From Papaver somniferum (taxonomy: Eukaryota; Streptophyta; Magnoliopsida; Ranunculales; Papaveraceae), in assembly GCF_003573695.1 (NCBI RefSeq), contig NC_039367.1:160658542-160722541 (forward strand): a stretch of 64,000 nucleotides of DNA. The letters are read 5' to 3'. Below are positions 11,883 to 22,791 of the stretch, piece by piece. Numbering within the stretch: position 1 is the first letter of the stretch; every line of letters begins with the position of its first letter. Made by a program: the position numbers and the translations under genes. The notes under the pieces are model-generated. The model was given only the letters and a program-made list of their open reading frames with translations. It made no database searches and was not told the origin of the DNA.

Positions 11883-12713
11883 TCTTTATTTATTTCTTTG
11901 ATTCTTTGTAATACTTGTACATTTATTTCTTCTTTTTGTATATTTGTACTTCTTTCATTTTGACCTGCATTGATTAAAACAATTCTTCTTTGCAATACAG
12001 TTAACCAATATAATCATTAATTCTTGAATATTTGAATAAATCTATCATATGGAAGCAAATAATCATTTTCTAATTTCATACATTCCCATACTTGCCTCTG
12101 TTATTTGAATCCAAATGAGAGATTTCATAAAAAATTTCTTATTGTATAACTTCGCAATCTTGTGCGAAGTGAATTTTGTTTCTTTTCAAAATCTCATTCC
12201 TGTGTAGTCTTATTTTTCCTTCCTAATTAAAGGTATTATTATGCCACCTTTCGTCATTGCGACAAAATCGCATGACGTCCTTGCACTTTCATGCAAAAAC
12301 CCATTGATCTTGCCTTAACTTTTTCTTTTGTATTATGGCCTCTTCAGGAATGTTGCGACAATATGACAGGCCTAAATATTCTTGTGAAAATAAAGCCCCA
12401 TGACATTGCCGTCTTGCGACGAAATCGCAGGACGTCTTCGCACTTTCATGCGAAAACCTATTGATCTCGTCTTATCTATTTCTTTTGTATTATTGCCTCT
12501 TCAGGATTGTTGCACAAATACGACAAGCCTTAATATCCTTGCGAATAAAAAGTCTCATGACATTTGCGTCTTAAGACACTTATCAGCTCCCTAATGGAGG
12601 GTGCCGCCCTTATCTCCCCCTGGTTGCCCCTTCAAGGAGGCGTATTCTACCATACAAGGTTAGCTCCTCCCATCCTGTCTTAACAACAACCAGTTGTTTT
12701 CGCAGCCTCTTAT
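11883..12713. other. Non-coding middle of copy A, left part
   Basis: Lies between the antisense gene and the H insertion. It has no gene. It contains the 157-bp tandem repeat and matches 41900-45570 of copy B once the solo LTR there is removed. Confidence 0.7.
12241..12585. repeat. Tandem repeat of about 157 bp, 2.1 copies
   Basis: TTGCGAC-AAATCGCA-GACGTC followed by GCACTTTCATGC occurs at about 12258 and about 12415, and a partial third start lies near 12560. The same repeat, in reverse, is at about 42030-42360 in copy B, so it belongs to the element family. Confidence 0.75.
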
Positions 12714-14219
12714 TGATAGACACATTTATGTGTCTATTTTCATCTCTTTTGTGTATTTTGTTAGTACCCATTTGTTCTTATCACGGTGTTTTTATGTTTG
12801 TTTAGGTGTTTTTGGAGAAAATACCCTTCTGTGGAAAGAGTTGCTTAAAAAGTGATGATTTACACCCCGGAGAAATGTACCGAAGGCACCCCAGAAATGC
12901 ACCGGAAGCACCCCAGAAATGTCCAGGAGGAACCCAGAAAAATTACTATTTCCACCCCAATTGCTAAAGGGACACCCGTACAGGATTAGGGGGAGGACAT
13001 TTTCTTCTCAAAATTCAAATTCTGTTTTTGGCGGGAAAGTTTCTTCACACTCTGGTAGATTTTCCAATCAATTTTTGAAGGTGTTATACAGAGATTAAAT
13101 GGCTGAAACTTTGTGGAAAGTTGTGATATGTCATAACATAGCTGTAATGGGTGTTTTGATCGATCAAATTTGGCTGGAAAACGTGTTTTAATCCACGAGT
13201 TGAAAACAAGGTGAAACACGCGTCAACGGGATTTGGAGAAGATTTTTAGCGTGTACTGAACGTTCTTAGCTGACTCAATCAATTATATGGAGCGTGAAGA
13301 AGGTTTATAAGGAAAGAAATACAGATGCATGCGTGTGGAAGATCAAAAAATGAAAATTTTGGCCGTGGAGAATATTTTTAATAAATGAAGATTCGGGAGA
13401 TATGGACGGATTAAATGAGGATTATGAGTATAAATAGATTTACATTGGTACAATGGAGGGATGTCGAGAGTTTGGGGAGGTTTGGAGGCGAGCAGAGAGG
13501 CACAGGAGGAGTTGCAGAGAAGTTACATGCTGCTGCTGCTGCCATTAACACGCCTGAAGAACACGAAGAACGGACTCGCAGAACTAGTCGTTTATCAATA
13601 GCAACATCGACTGCCGTGTGTGGGTCGTAGCTTTTCGAAGACAACAGCACCTCAGATCTGTCGTTGATTCTAGACGCCTTCTGTGGGTCGCATAGTTCTG
13701 TTTTACATCAATTTCTTGTATTTCTCTTCATTGTAAAACACTTTTGAGCATCAATGAAATATTTTGAGAGCATTTTTACTATGATGAGCTAAAACCCAAC
13801 ACTGGGACGACGGAGGAGGCCGTGTTTCATCCATGTGGTAATTTAAATTAATTCTTTATTTACTTTTTGCACCAATTTTAATTGAAATAAGATTTTAAAT
13901 TAATTACTTGTGATTTCATTTGATGGAGTATGCTTAGTCCTAGGGATTTTTGATATGCCATGCTTAAGAAATACAAGTAATATTTTATAAAATCTATCTT
14001 GGCAATAAACTAGAGTTAATATTTGTTTTGTTTTGAACTATAATCGCTTAGAATTAAATTCTGAACCACTTGAAAATGAAAAATGGCCGAATCTTTAGTC
14101 CCAGTAACTCTCTACCAATTTGTCAATATTTGTATATATATTTTAAATCTAAAAATCCATTACCTTCACAAGTCCGAGAGTTTGAACCTTTATTACTACA
14201 ACCACGAAATCTTAAATCA
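12714..14219 (+). repeat. 5' LTR of element H
   Basis: Starts TGATAGACAC, ends CTTAAATCA. TATAAATA lies at 13429-13436, about 715 bp in, and is the likely promoter. The 3' LTR matches almost base for base. Confidence 0.95.
13429..13436 (+). promoter_or_regulatory. TATA box in 5' LTR of H
   Basis: TATAAATA at the position expected for the U3/R boundary; repeated at 20674-20681 in the 3' LTR. Confidence 0.65.
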
Positions 14220-14222
14220 TTT

Positions 14223-14240
14223 TGGCGCCGCCGACGCGGA
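14223..14240 (+). other. Primer binding site of H (tRNA-Asp-like)
   Basis: TGGCGCCGCCGACGCGGA lies three bases after the LTR. Athila-type elements commonly use TGGCGCCGTTGCCGGGGA; the first eight bases agree exactly and the rest partly. Confidence 0.75.
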
Positions 14241-15290
14241 TTTGTGCTTAGGTAGAATTTTTAGGTTTATTTTTTTTATTATTTGTTCCTTTTTACTTTG
14301 TCTTTTTGTCTTTAATTTACAGGTTCGAAGTGGAGCACTAAGGACTTGGAGAGGAAAAAGTTTAAAGCGAAAAGCGAAAAGAGAAGAAAAAAGGACAATT
14401 TTAGGATTTAATTTTTAATTTTTTTTTAGAGTGTGTGAGGAAAACTGTAAAAAAATTTTTTATTTATTTTGGACTTTAAACAATTGGACTTTATTTTTTT
14501 TTTAACCCTACGGAAGGGTATTATTATTAAAAAAAAAAAAATATTATATAAACTGTGTGCAGGGAAGGACGACGATTACTATATCGTCTCGGCCCCTCGG
14601 GTTCGCACACGACATAGGAGTCGTGGCCCGAGTCGACGATAACGGTTCATCCCCCGTCTGGTACGGGAGGTAAGTCCATCGAAACACTCGTGAATCTCCT
14701 GTAAGCGAGTTACTGTATTCCTTAAGGTGATTCATTGATTGAGGACGAATTTGGACTGTTTTTAAATTCCTAGTAAAGGGCAAGGCCTGGCCAATACAAG
14801 ATAAGGGTTAGGATTTCATCACCGCTCCCTTCTTGCCCGCCTTAGGAAAACGAAACCTAACGCGAACCCAAGCTTAAAATTTGGAATAGAACGAGACCGA
14901 TAGGGTAACGAGCTTAATAGGAAACTCGTTCGAAAAATATTGGTTGCTCTATAAGAACACTCCAAAGTTCATGATGGTTTCTGTGAGTTGAATGCGTGAC
15001 TGCGCCGCCTTGTGATAGCGGTGAGGCCTTGGGTATCAGAGCTCCACTAAGCTTCCCTCGCCTCGATTCAACTTACTTTGACTCGGATTGATTCCAGAGG
15101 GGTTTGCTTAAATTGTAACGAATTCCCCTTCGAGAGATAGAAGCTGGTCTAGAAACAATCTAAGTGAGCCATCATGCTTGTTGTTTGCTAGAAATCTCTA
15201 GGTTTGCTGTGGTAAAGTCGAGTCAGCCTGCTGTGTGATTGCTAGAACCTTCCTGTTAGGATTTTTATTTCTTTTTGTTTTTTTTAGTGT
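14241..15290 (+). other. Untranslated leader of H
   Basis: About 1 kb without a gene between the primer site and the gag start. Contains T-rich tracts and an A-run at about 14529-14541. Confidence 0.6.
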
Positions 15291-18200
15291 ATGCCCGATT
15301 TTGTTAATAGGGCTTGGAAAAGAAATACTCTAGGTCGATTGACTAGCGAAAAACCTAGTAGTTCTTCTGATTTAAGCAGGGAGCTCGAAGATTGTTCTTT
15401 TGAGAGCCCTGTTTTTGGAAACTTCAGTTTTGAGAATCTGTCTCTTCGTGAAAATCTCATAACCCCTAGTACTTCTGTTGTGCCAGCGATGACAATTTTG
15501 AAAGATTACATGTTCCAAACTAGGACCAACCGAGCTTCGTGCATTAAATTGCCAGCCACTACGGCTAATTTCGAGATAAAACCTAGTATTCTCCAAATGA
15601 TCCCTATATTCTTAGGAAAAGATGATGAGAACCCTTATTTCCATATTAGGGACTTTGAGGAAATTTGTGGGACAATTAGAATAAAAGACCTTACTGATGA
15701 GGTCTTGAAACTTAAGATGTTTCCCTTTTCCTTGAGAGATAAAGCCAAGACCTGGCTGAAAAACCTACCATCTGAATCCATTGAAACATGGCAGGAACTT
15801 ATTGCCGCTTTCTATATGAAATTCTACCCTAAGAATAAAACTGCAGCTGTTAGGCAGACAATTAGTGCTAGTGTGCAGCAAGAGGGAGAGTCTCTTTAAA
15901 GATTTTTAGAGAGATTCAATGATCTCCTATCTCAGTGTCCTCACCATGGATTTGATAAGATGAAACTCGTACAAATTATTTATGATGGTTTAGAATATTC
16001 GACCAAAGCCATGGTTGAGTCTATGTGCGCCGGTGAGTTCACTAGTAAAAGTGATGATGATGCTTTTACCTTCTTAGAAGTTATCGCTGAAAAATCCCAA
16101 CAGTGGGAATATTGTGTTGAACCCCCTAAAAGAATCTTGGTCAATAGAAGTAGCACCAATGTGGTAGATACGAGTTTTGCGTCTGATGCTAAGTTTGCTG
16201 CTTTGTCTAGAAGGTTAGAAGCTTTGGAAATGGGTCAGTCTAAAAATAGGTCCCTTGTTGAACCTAATAGAGCCTCTCAAGTCTCTAGTTGTGGAATAGA
16301 GCCCGATAATTCATTTTGGGAAGGTCAGGTTAGTGAAGAGCAAGCTCATGCTGTCTATAACAATGCTAGGTTTGAGAACCGTCAGAAGATTGACCCATAC
16401 TCAGAGACCTACAATCCTGGTTGGAGAAACCATCCTAATTTTTCTTGGTCCAAGGGCCAGAATCAAGGCCAGTCTAGTAATTCTCAGCCTCCCCCAGGAT
16501 TTGGTTTTAAGAACTCTTCGGGTGAAACTCAGTTTCAGAACACTTCCGAGAAAAACATCTCTGCCTTAGAGGAAAATCTCATAATGCTATCAAAGAACCA
16601 CATGAGATTTCAACAAGAAACTAGGCAAGAATTGAAGAATACTTCTCAAAGTATTGCCGAATTAAGACTTCAAGTAGGACAAATAGCTAAGTTTATAAGT
16701 GAGAGAGAAGATGGAAAGTTCCCTAGTCATACTGAGCCTAATCCCAAAGGGGAGAAATCGTACCATCATGTGAATGCTGTCACAACCCTTAGGAGTGGAA
16801 AGAAAGTAGACAACAAGGTTGCCATGCCTGATAGTGAACATGCTGTAGTTCACCCTTATGAGCCAGAAAATGAGGAGACTGATAGAGTCTCCAAAGAGAC
16901 CAATGAGGTTCATGATGAGCGCGGCTTTGTTCCCAGAGCCCCGTTCCCCCAGCTGCTAGTTCCGACTAAGAGGGAGTCCAACTTTAATGATATATTTGAG
17001 GTTTTTAAGCAGGTTAATATCAACCTTCCATTATTAGATGCAATTAGGCAGATTCCCTCTTATGCCAAGTTCCTTAAGGACTGGTGTACGCGAAAGCGTA
17101 AGCTCAGTGTCCAGAAGAAAGCCTTCATAGCTAGTCACGTGAGTTCTATTATTCAGAATACCACTACTCCTAAGTATAAAGACCCAGGGTCCCTTACCAT
17201 TTCTTGTACAATAGGTAAGTACCGTGTTGAGAAAGCATTGCTTGACTTAGGAGCCAGTGTGAACTTACTGCCATATCATGTGTACCTTAAGCTAGGACTT
17301 GGTGAGATGAAACCTACCCAGATGACACTTCAGTTAGCTGATAGGTCCATTAAAACTCCTCGTGGTGTGATCGAGGATGTTCTCATAGAGGTTGAAAAGT
17401 TTATTTATCTAGTGGATTTTATTATCCTAGATACCCAACCTGTCCTTGACCTAGAGAACCAAATACCAGTGATTTTAGGTCGCCCGTTTTTAGCCACGTC
17501 TAATGCGATCATAAACTGTCGAAATGGTATTATGAATCTATCTTTTGGTAATATGACTATTGAGTTGAATATTTTTAATGTCAATAAGCTACATTCTGAG
17601 CTAGATGACACGTGCATTGAAGAGGTCAACATGATAGGAACCTTATTTCCGAAGTCTGTACCAAACACCGAATCGGAAGATCCATTAGAGAGTTGTCTAG
17701 CCCGTTTTAGCATGGATTTCGACGATGATAGCAACATTGAACAAGTAAATGCTCTGTTGGATTCTATTCATATGTTAGATACCGATAGATGGAAATCTAG
17801 GTTTGAACCATTACTAGCTACCGAATCTACCTTAAGCCCTTATTTCGAAGAGCCTAAAGATCCTCCTAAGTTGGACCCCAATTATGCATTTGTAGGCCCA
17901 TCTGAGATTTTGCCTATAACTTCAGATTTGGATAGTGATCGTGAGATTAGGCCAGTAACCGTGCTTCAACACAATAAGGAAACTCTAGGGATGACCATAG
18001 AGGATATGAAACATATAAGTCCTATAGCTAGTATACCTCAAAAGAATTTAGAGGATGAACCACCTGATTATAATTCAGAGAAAGCAATTGACCTTTTTCA
18101 GGAACCGGATGGTCTAGAAATTAGGAATATTGTGACTAGTTTATGTAGAGACACCCAAAACTCTAAGTCTTGGGGTAGTGAACTAGAAGAAGCTCTAGAG

Positions 18201-18641
18201 TGTTTTAAATACTCTCTGAATCCGGAAATTCAAGCCATAGTTAAAGGTCTTACGGAGAATAGTGATTACCCTAAATTTTGGGGTAGAGATTGTCAATTAT
18301 CCCCAGTAGAAGTTCCTAACTTGGGACTCAAGCCTAGTGCATCTGAGTTATCGCTTGAGTCTATTCAGACTCCACAACCTGATCCGCCTGATTCTGTTCA
18401 GGAGGAAATCCATATATTAGAAACCCGTTTTTCGGATGAACCTATTTTTCAAGACACTCTTATGAAGCCCAACTGGAGGCTCTGGATAGATCCGGTTGTC
18501 TTGCAAGAAACCTTAGATGAGGATGTGCTCCTTCTGTTCATTTTTCTGAACCAGTGCAGTTGTCTCATATTGGTGTTAGCTCTATTTGGTATTATGGACC
18601 CACAACTTTTTCGGCTATTGGTATATGACTTTGGAAGGTGA
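15291..18641 (+). pseudogene. gag-protease polyprotein of H with one internal stop
   Basis: One reading frame of 1116 codons, interrupted only by TAA at 15897-15899 (SVQQEGESL*RFLERFNDLL). The gag core at residues about 105-240 has YFHIRDFEEICGTIRI and FPFSLRDKAKTWLKNLP. Further on are DPYSETYNPGWRNHPNFSW, typical of Athila-like gags, a Q-rich and coiled region, and a retropepsin at about 17200-17570 (ALLDLGASVNLLPYHVY; ILGRPFLATSNAII). DLGAS in place of DTGAS is usual in this lineage. The tail of about 340 residues is acidic and unrecognised, and ends DPQLFRLLVYDFGR. No CCHC knuckle and no polymerase are present. The start at 15291 is the first ATG of the frame. A closely similar tail is encoded by element D (62972-64000). 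The protein would form the particle and process itself, with pol supplied in trans. Confidence 0.85.
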
Positions 18642-18803
18642 AGATACTTTTTGAGGTATTTGATGTCTGGCTGAAGACTTAAAACTTAGCACTTCTTGGG
18701 AGGTAACCCAATCTCATGCAACATGGTAATATCTTTCCTTAACTCTTTTTCTTCGAGTGGTAACAGTTTCTCCTTGTTCATGCTTTTAATTTTATCTTTA
18801 GAA

Positions 18804-18845
18804 ACATTGAGGACAATGTTAGATTTAAGTTTGGGGGTGGGGAAG
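18804..18845 (+). other. Palindrome plus internal polypurine tract
   Basis: ACATTG-AGGA-CAATGT (18804-18819) is a perfect 6-bp stem with a 4-base loop, followed by AAGTTTGGGGGTGGGGAAG (18827-18845). The same pair occurs in element D (62732-62767, minus strand). It may act as a second plus-strand priming site; that role is inferred. Confidence 0.6.
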
Positions 18846-19944
18846 AAACTTTTTGTTAGTTTTAAGTTGCAATAAATAAACTCCAGAGCCTAGAAATTTA
18901 CGCCTATTAAGGATAGCACTAACCAATCTAAGTGGATGGAAACATTTTTGTTTTAGGAGTTGAGGAACCAATCTGACTAGATGGAAACATCTATAGAGTA
19001 TATTCATAAAAGCACAGAGCTCAGGTGTTAGAATTAACATGATAGTTTCGCCATATCTCGTCGAGTCCTTTTCACTTTCTATTTTTAGTTTTCTTTTATT
19101 TCAAGTGATTTGGTGGGGCACACGATTCAAGTTGTTACCTTTTCTAGGGTGAAATAGAGTGACTGAGTTACCCAAAAAAAAAAAAAAAAAAGACCGGACC
19201 AGTTAGACCAATCGGAATAAGTATTAACACTTGGATAGCAATATGCGTGTGTTCTCCCTGTTTCCGTCGCCTAAGCAAGCGTGGAATACAGGACCCGTGG
19301 GAACTATCGTGCAATCTGCTGACAAGAAGCATGCGCTTGGATCAAAAAATATCTATTCATGCCGTTAAGTTAAAAAAAAAAAAAAAGTAAAAAAAAAAAT
19401 GGTTATTGTTATGTGTAGTCAACTGCTGGTTCCCTTGTATTTGCCAGTTTGTTGATCTAGATTTAAGTTATTGACCACTGGTTCCCTTGTATATGCCAGT
19501 ATATTAATATTAGTCAGACCGGTATCTCAGTCATTTAGGTTAGGTTCATCTTGGCAGAGGCCTTCAGACAGATATGGGAAACACCGTTCGCTTTTCAACC
19601 ATCTACATTTTTCTTTCCATCTTCTTAATCTTTTCATGTGATTAGTCTGACTCCGAGTATGATGTCCATCGTGAAACTATCTTAGTAGAGCTCTGTCACT
19701 TATATGAATTTTAGTATGCTTGAGTGCAAACTTGTGTACAACAATTGGAATTTCGCATCAGGGTTCTTCCTCTTAGAGTCAATAATTGTATGCCAACCAA
19801 GGAGGTTCTTTAGTGCTTTCCAAGGTTTTGCGTAGATTCCTAGGGTCTGGAGTATTGGTTTTTGTGGGTACACCTCTGATAAACCCACCCGAGATTAACT
19901 CGGTCACTTTTCTAGATTAGATTTGCTCGGGACTAGCAAATAAT

Positions 19945-19959
19945 AAGTTTGGGGGTATT
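19945..19959 (+). other. Polypurine tract of H
   Basis: AAGTTTGGGGGTATT directly precedes the 3' LTR, as in Athila-like elements. Confidence 0.85.
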
Positions 19960-21464
19960 TGATAGACACATTTATGTTCTATTTTCATCTCTTTTGTGTA
20001 TTTTGTTAGTACCCATTTGTTCTTATCACGGTGTTTTTATGTTTGTTTAGGTGTTTTTGGAGAAAATACCCTTCTGTGAAAAGAGTTGCTTAAAAAGTGA
20101 TGATTTACACCCCGGAGAAATGTACCGAAGGCACCCCAGAAATGCACCGGAAGCACCCCAGAAATGTCCAGGAGGAACCCAGAAAAATTACTATTTCCAC
20201 CCCAATTGCTAAAGGGACACCCGTACAGGATTAGGGGGAGGACATTTTCTTCTCAAAATTCAAATTCTGTTTTTGGCGGGAAAGTTTCTTCACACTCTGG
20301 TAGATTTTCCAATCAATTTTTGAAGGTGTTATACAGAGATTAAATGGCTGAAACTTTGTGGAAAGTTGTGATATGTCATAACATAGCTGTAATGGGTGTT
20401 TTGATCGATCAAATTTGGCTGGAAAACGTGTTTTAATCCACGAGTTGAAAACAAGGTGAAACACGCGTCAACGGGATTTGGAGAAGATTTTTAGCGTGTA
20501 CTGAACGTGCTTAGCTGACTCAATCAATTATATGGAGCGTGAAGAAGGTTTATAAGGAAAGAAATACAGATGCATGCGTGTGGAAGATCAAAAAATGAAA
20601 ATTTTGGCCGTGGAGAATATTTTTAATAAATGAAGATTCGGGAGATATGGACGGATTAAATGAGGATTATGAGTATAAATAGATTTACATTGGTACAATG
20701 GAGGTATGTCGAGAGTTTGGGGAGGTTTGGAGGCGAGCAGAGAGGCACAGGAGGAGTTGCAGAGAAGTTACATGCTGCTGCTGCTGCCATTAACACGCCT
20801 GAAGAACACGAAGAACGGACTCGCAGAACCAGTCGTTTATCAATAGCAACATCGACTGTCGTGTGTGGGTCGTAGCTTTTCGAAGACAACAGCACCTCAG
20901 ATCTGTCGTTGATTCTAGACGCCTTCTGTGGGTCGCATAGTTCTGTTTTACATCAATTTCTTGTATTTCTCTTCATTGTAAAACACTTTTGAGCATCAAT
21001 GAAATATTTTGAGAGCATTTTTACTATGATGAGCTAAAACCCAACACTAGGACGACGGAGGAGGCCGTGTTTCATCCATGTGGTAATTTAAATTAATTCT
21101 TTATTTACTTTTTGCACCAATTTTAATTGAAATAAGATTTTAAATTAATTACTTGTGATTTCATTTGATGGAGTATGCTTAGTCCTAGGGATTTTTGATA
21201 TGCCATGCTTAAGAAATACAAGTAATATTTTATAAAATCTATCTTGGCAATAAACTAGAGTTAATATTTGTTTTGTTTTGAACTATAATCGCTTAGAATT
21301 AAATTCTGAACCACTTGAAAATGAAAAATGGCCGAATCTTTAGTCCCAGTAACTCTCTACCAATTTGTCAATATTTGTATATATATTTTAAATCTAAAAA
21401 TCCATTACCTTCACAAGTCCGAGAGTTTGAACCTTTATTACTACAACCACGAAATCTTAAATCA
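19960..21464 (+). repeat. 3' LTR of element H
   Basis: Starts TGATAGACAC, ends TTAAATCA and is followed by CTTAT. Nearly identical to 12714-14219. Confidence 0.95.
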
Positions 21465-21469
21465 CTTAT

Positions 21470-22164
21470 GCCTTTTACCTATAGGGCTTATGGTTACGAG
21501 ACTGCACCCTAAGTGGGGTTTTCTTCAGGCCGAGTGCAGTATAAGCCAACACTTGTCAAGAATGGCAAGGTACGCTTCAAACGTCCCTGGCACTCTTGAC
21601 TCAGTCGCGTACCTCGACGCCTTGATCAGATTCTGCACTCCTTGGGAGAGTCCTTATTACCTTAGTCGCCCAACCTAAGTCATATGCTTAAGCTGAGAAT
21701 CCAAGGTTCCTCTCCCGGATGGGCTTTATTGACCTCAAATCTCCATGACTCAGGTTCCGGTGGCGGTGTAGCCTTTCCCTGAGCCATGCAACAGTACCCC
21801 CTTATATGACGTACTTTAGGTCTTACATTTGCCTCTTGCGAAATTGTATTCGCGAACTAGGGTGTACGCCATAAAGGTTCGCCTCTTTCTCTTTTGTCAT
21901 TATTCTCTGATTATTTTCTTTAAAATTCATTATCTCTGCGAGAGTCTCGCACATCACCATATTGTATTTGGATTTCGCAATCTCAATTTTGTCATTCAAT
22001 CAAATGTATTTTTGAGAATTTTACTTATTGCGAGAGTGTCGCAACAACTTAATCATTCATACATTTCTTATTTTTATTACCTTTGCCATCCTCTGCTTCT
22101 TTATTATTTTTTTCTATTGCTTCCTTGGTAGTGGTATGTTCATCATTTTTATTCTGAGCTAGCA
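21470..22164. other. Non-coding middle of copy A, right part
   Basis: No gene. It matches 41176-41890 of copy B in reverse, including the GAGCCATGCAACAGTACCCC segment. Rich in TCGCA/TGCGA pentamers. Confidence 0.7.
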
Positions 22165-22760
22165 TTAATTTCGCAACATCTCTTCTCCTTTCCTTTCGAT
22201 TGTATCCACCATCAACCTCTCACTTCTTTGTACATCTTTGCTTTTGTGTCGCCAGTTTTCCTTCTTGTTTGCTCTTCCTTCACAAGATTCTATCTCAGTT
22301 TCGTAACATTTCTTTCCTTCGACCCAATCTCCCTTTATGATTCCTACACCATTGGGGTGAGGGAATTTGATACACTGGTGAAAAGTTGAAGGTACACCTA
22401 GAATCCCATGGTGAAAAGTTAACGCATTGTAGGGTGATTCTACATCAACGACACAGAATGAGATTTCAGAAGATATTCCTTTCAATGGAATTCGCATAGT
22501 AACCTCCCCTTTAGGCTTGTTAGCAGTACCATTAAAACCATATATCTTATATGTTGATGGTATAAGATCATCATCTCTTCCACCCATGGTTTTATAAGTA
22601 TGATAAAATAAGATGTTCACAGAGCTTACATTATCGACTAGAATTCTATTGATTGCCCATGAATCTTCAGCTTCATCATCCTCATCTTCTTTTGGTTTTG
22701 GATTAATTTCTAATTTTATTACCAATTGATTTTCATACACCTCTTCTCCTTCGGGAATTT
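22165..22760 (-). pseudogene. Retropepsin region of copy A
   Basis: Follows gag on the minus strand. Motifs in order: VIKLEINPKPKEDEDDE, INRILVDNVSSVNILFYHTY, TMGGRDDDLIPSTYKIYG, then PYNAL and GILGVPSTFHQ, then GVGIIKGDWVEGKKCYE. The active site reads D-N-V where D-T/S-G is needed, and the GRPWLH segment next to YNAL is lost. The frame then runs through a K/E-rich tail to a stop and no reverse transcriptase follows. Confidence 0.75.
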
Positions 22761-22791
22761 CTTCTGCAGTAAAATAAATGATTTTTTTCTG

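Larger units (their letters stand above)
18642..19959 (+). other. 3' untranslated region of H
   Basis: No gene. Holds the internal palindrome and G-rich tract, A-runs near 19172-19190 and 19372-19398, and a short direct repeat (CTGGTTCCCTTGTAT at about 19424 and 19477). Confidence 0.7.
12714..21464 (+). mobile_element. Element H: young non-autonomous Athila-like Ty3/gypsy element
   Basis: Complete insertion of 8751 bp. LTRs are 12714-14219 and 19960-21464 (1506 and 1505 bp, TG...CA), with the 5-bp target duplication CTTAT at 12709-12713 and 21465-21469. It has a tRNA-Asp-like primer site, a gag-protease ORF and a polypurine tract. By eye the two LTRs differ by about six substitutions and one 1-bp indel (about 0.4%), so the insertion is recent. 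Reverse transcriptase, RNase H and integrase are absent: only 1.3 kb of non-coding DNA follows the ORF. The restored target reads continuously and matches copy B, so H landed in copy A. Confidence 0.95.

Noticed and set aside
19172..19398. A-runs suggesting a SINE or processed transcript tail
   Set aside because: They lie inside element H, have no flanking duplication and no promoter boxes nearby.
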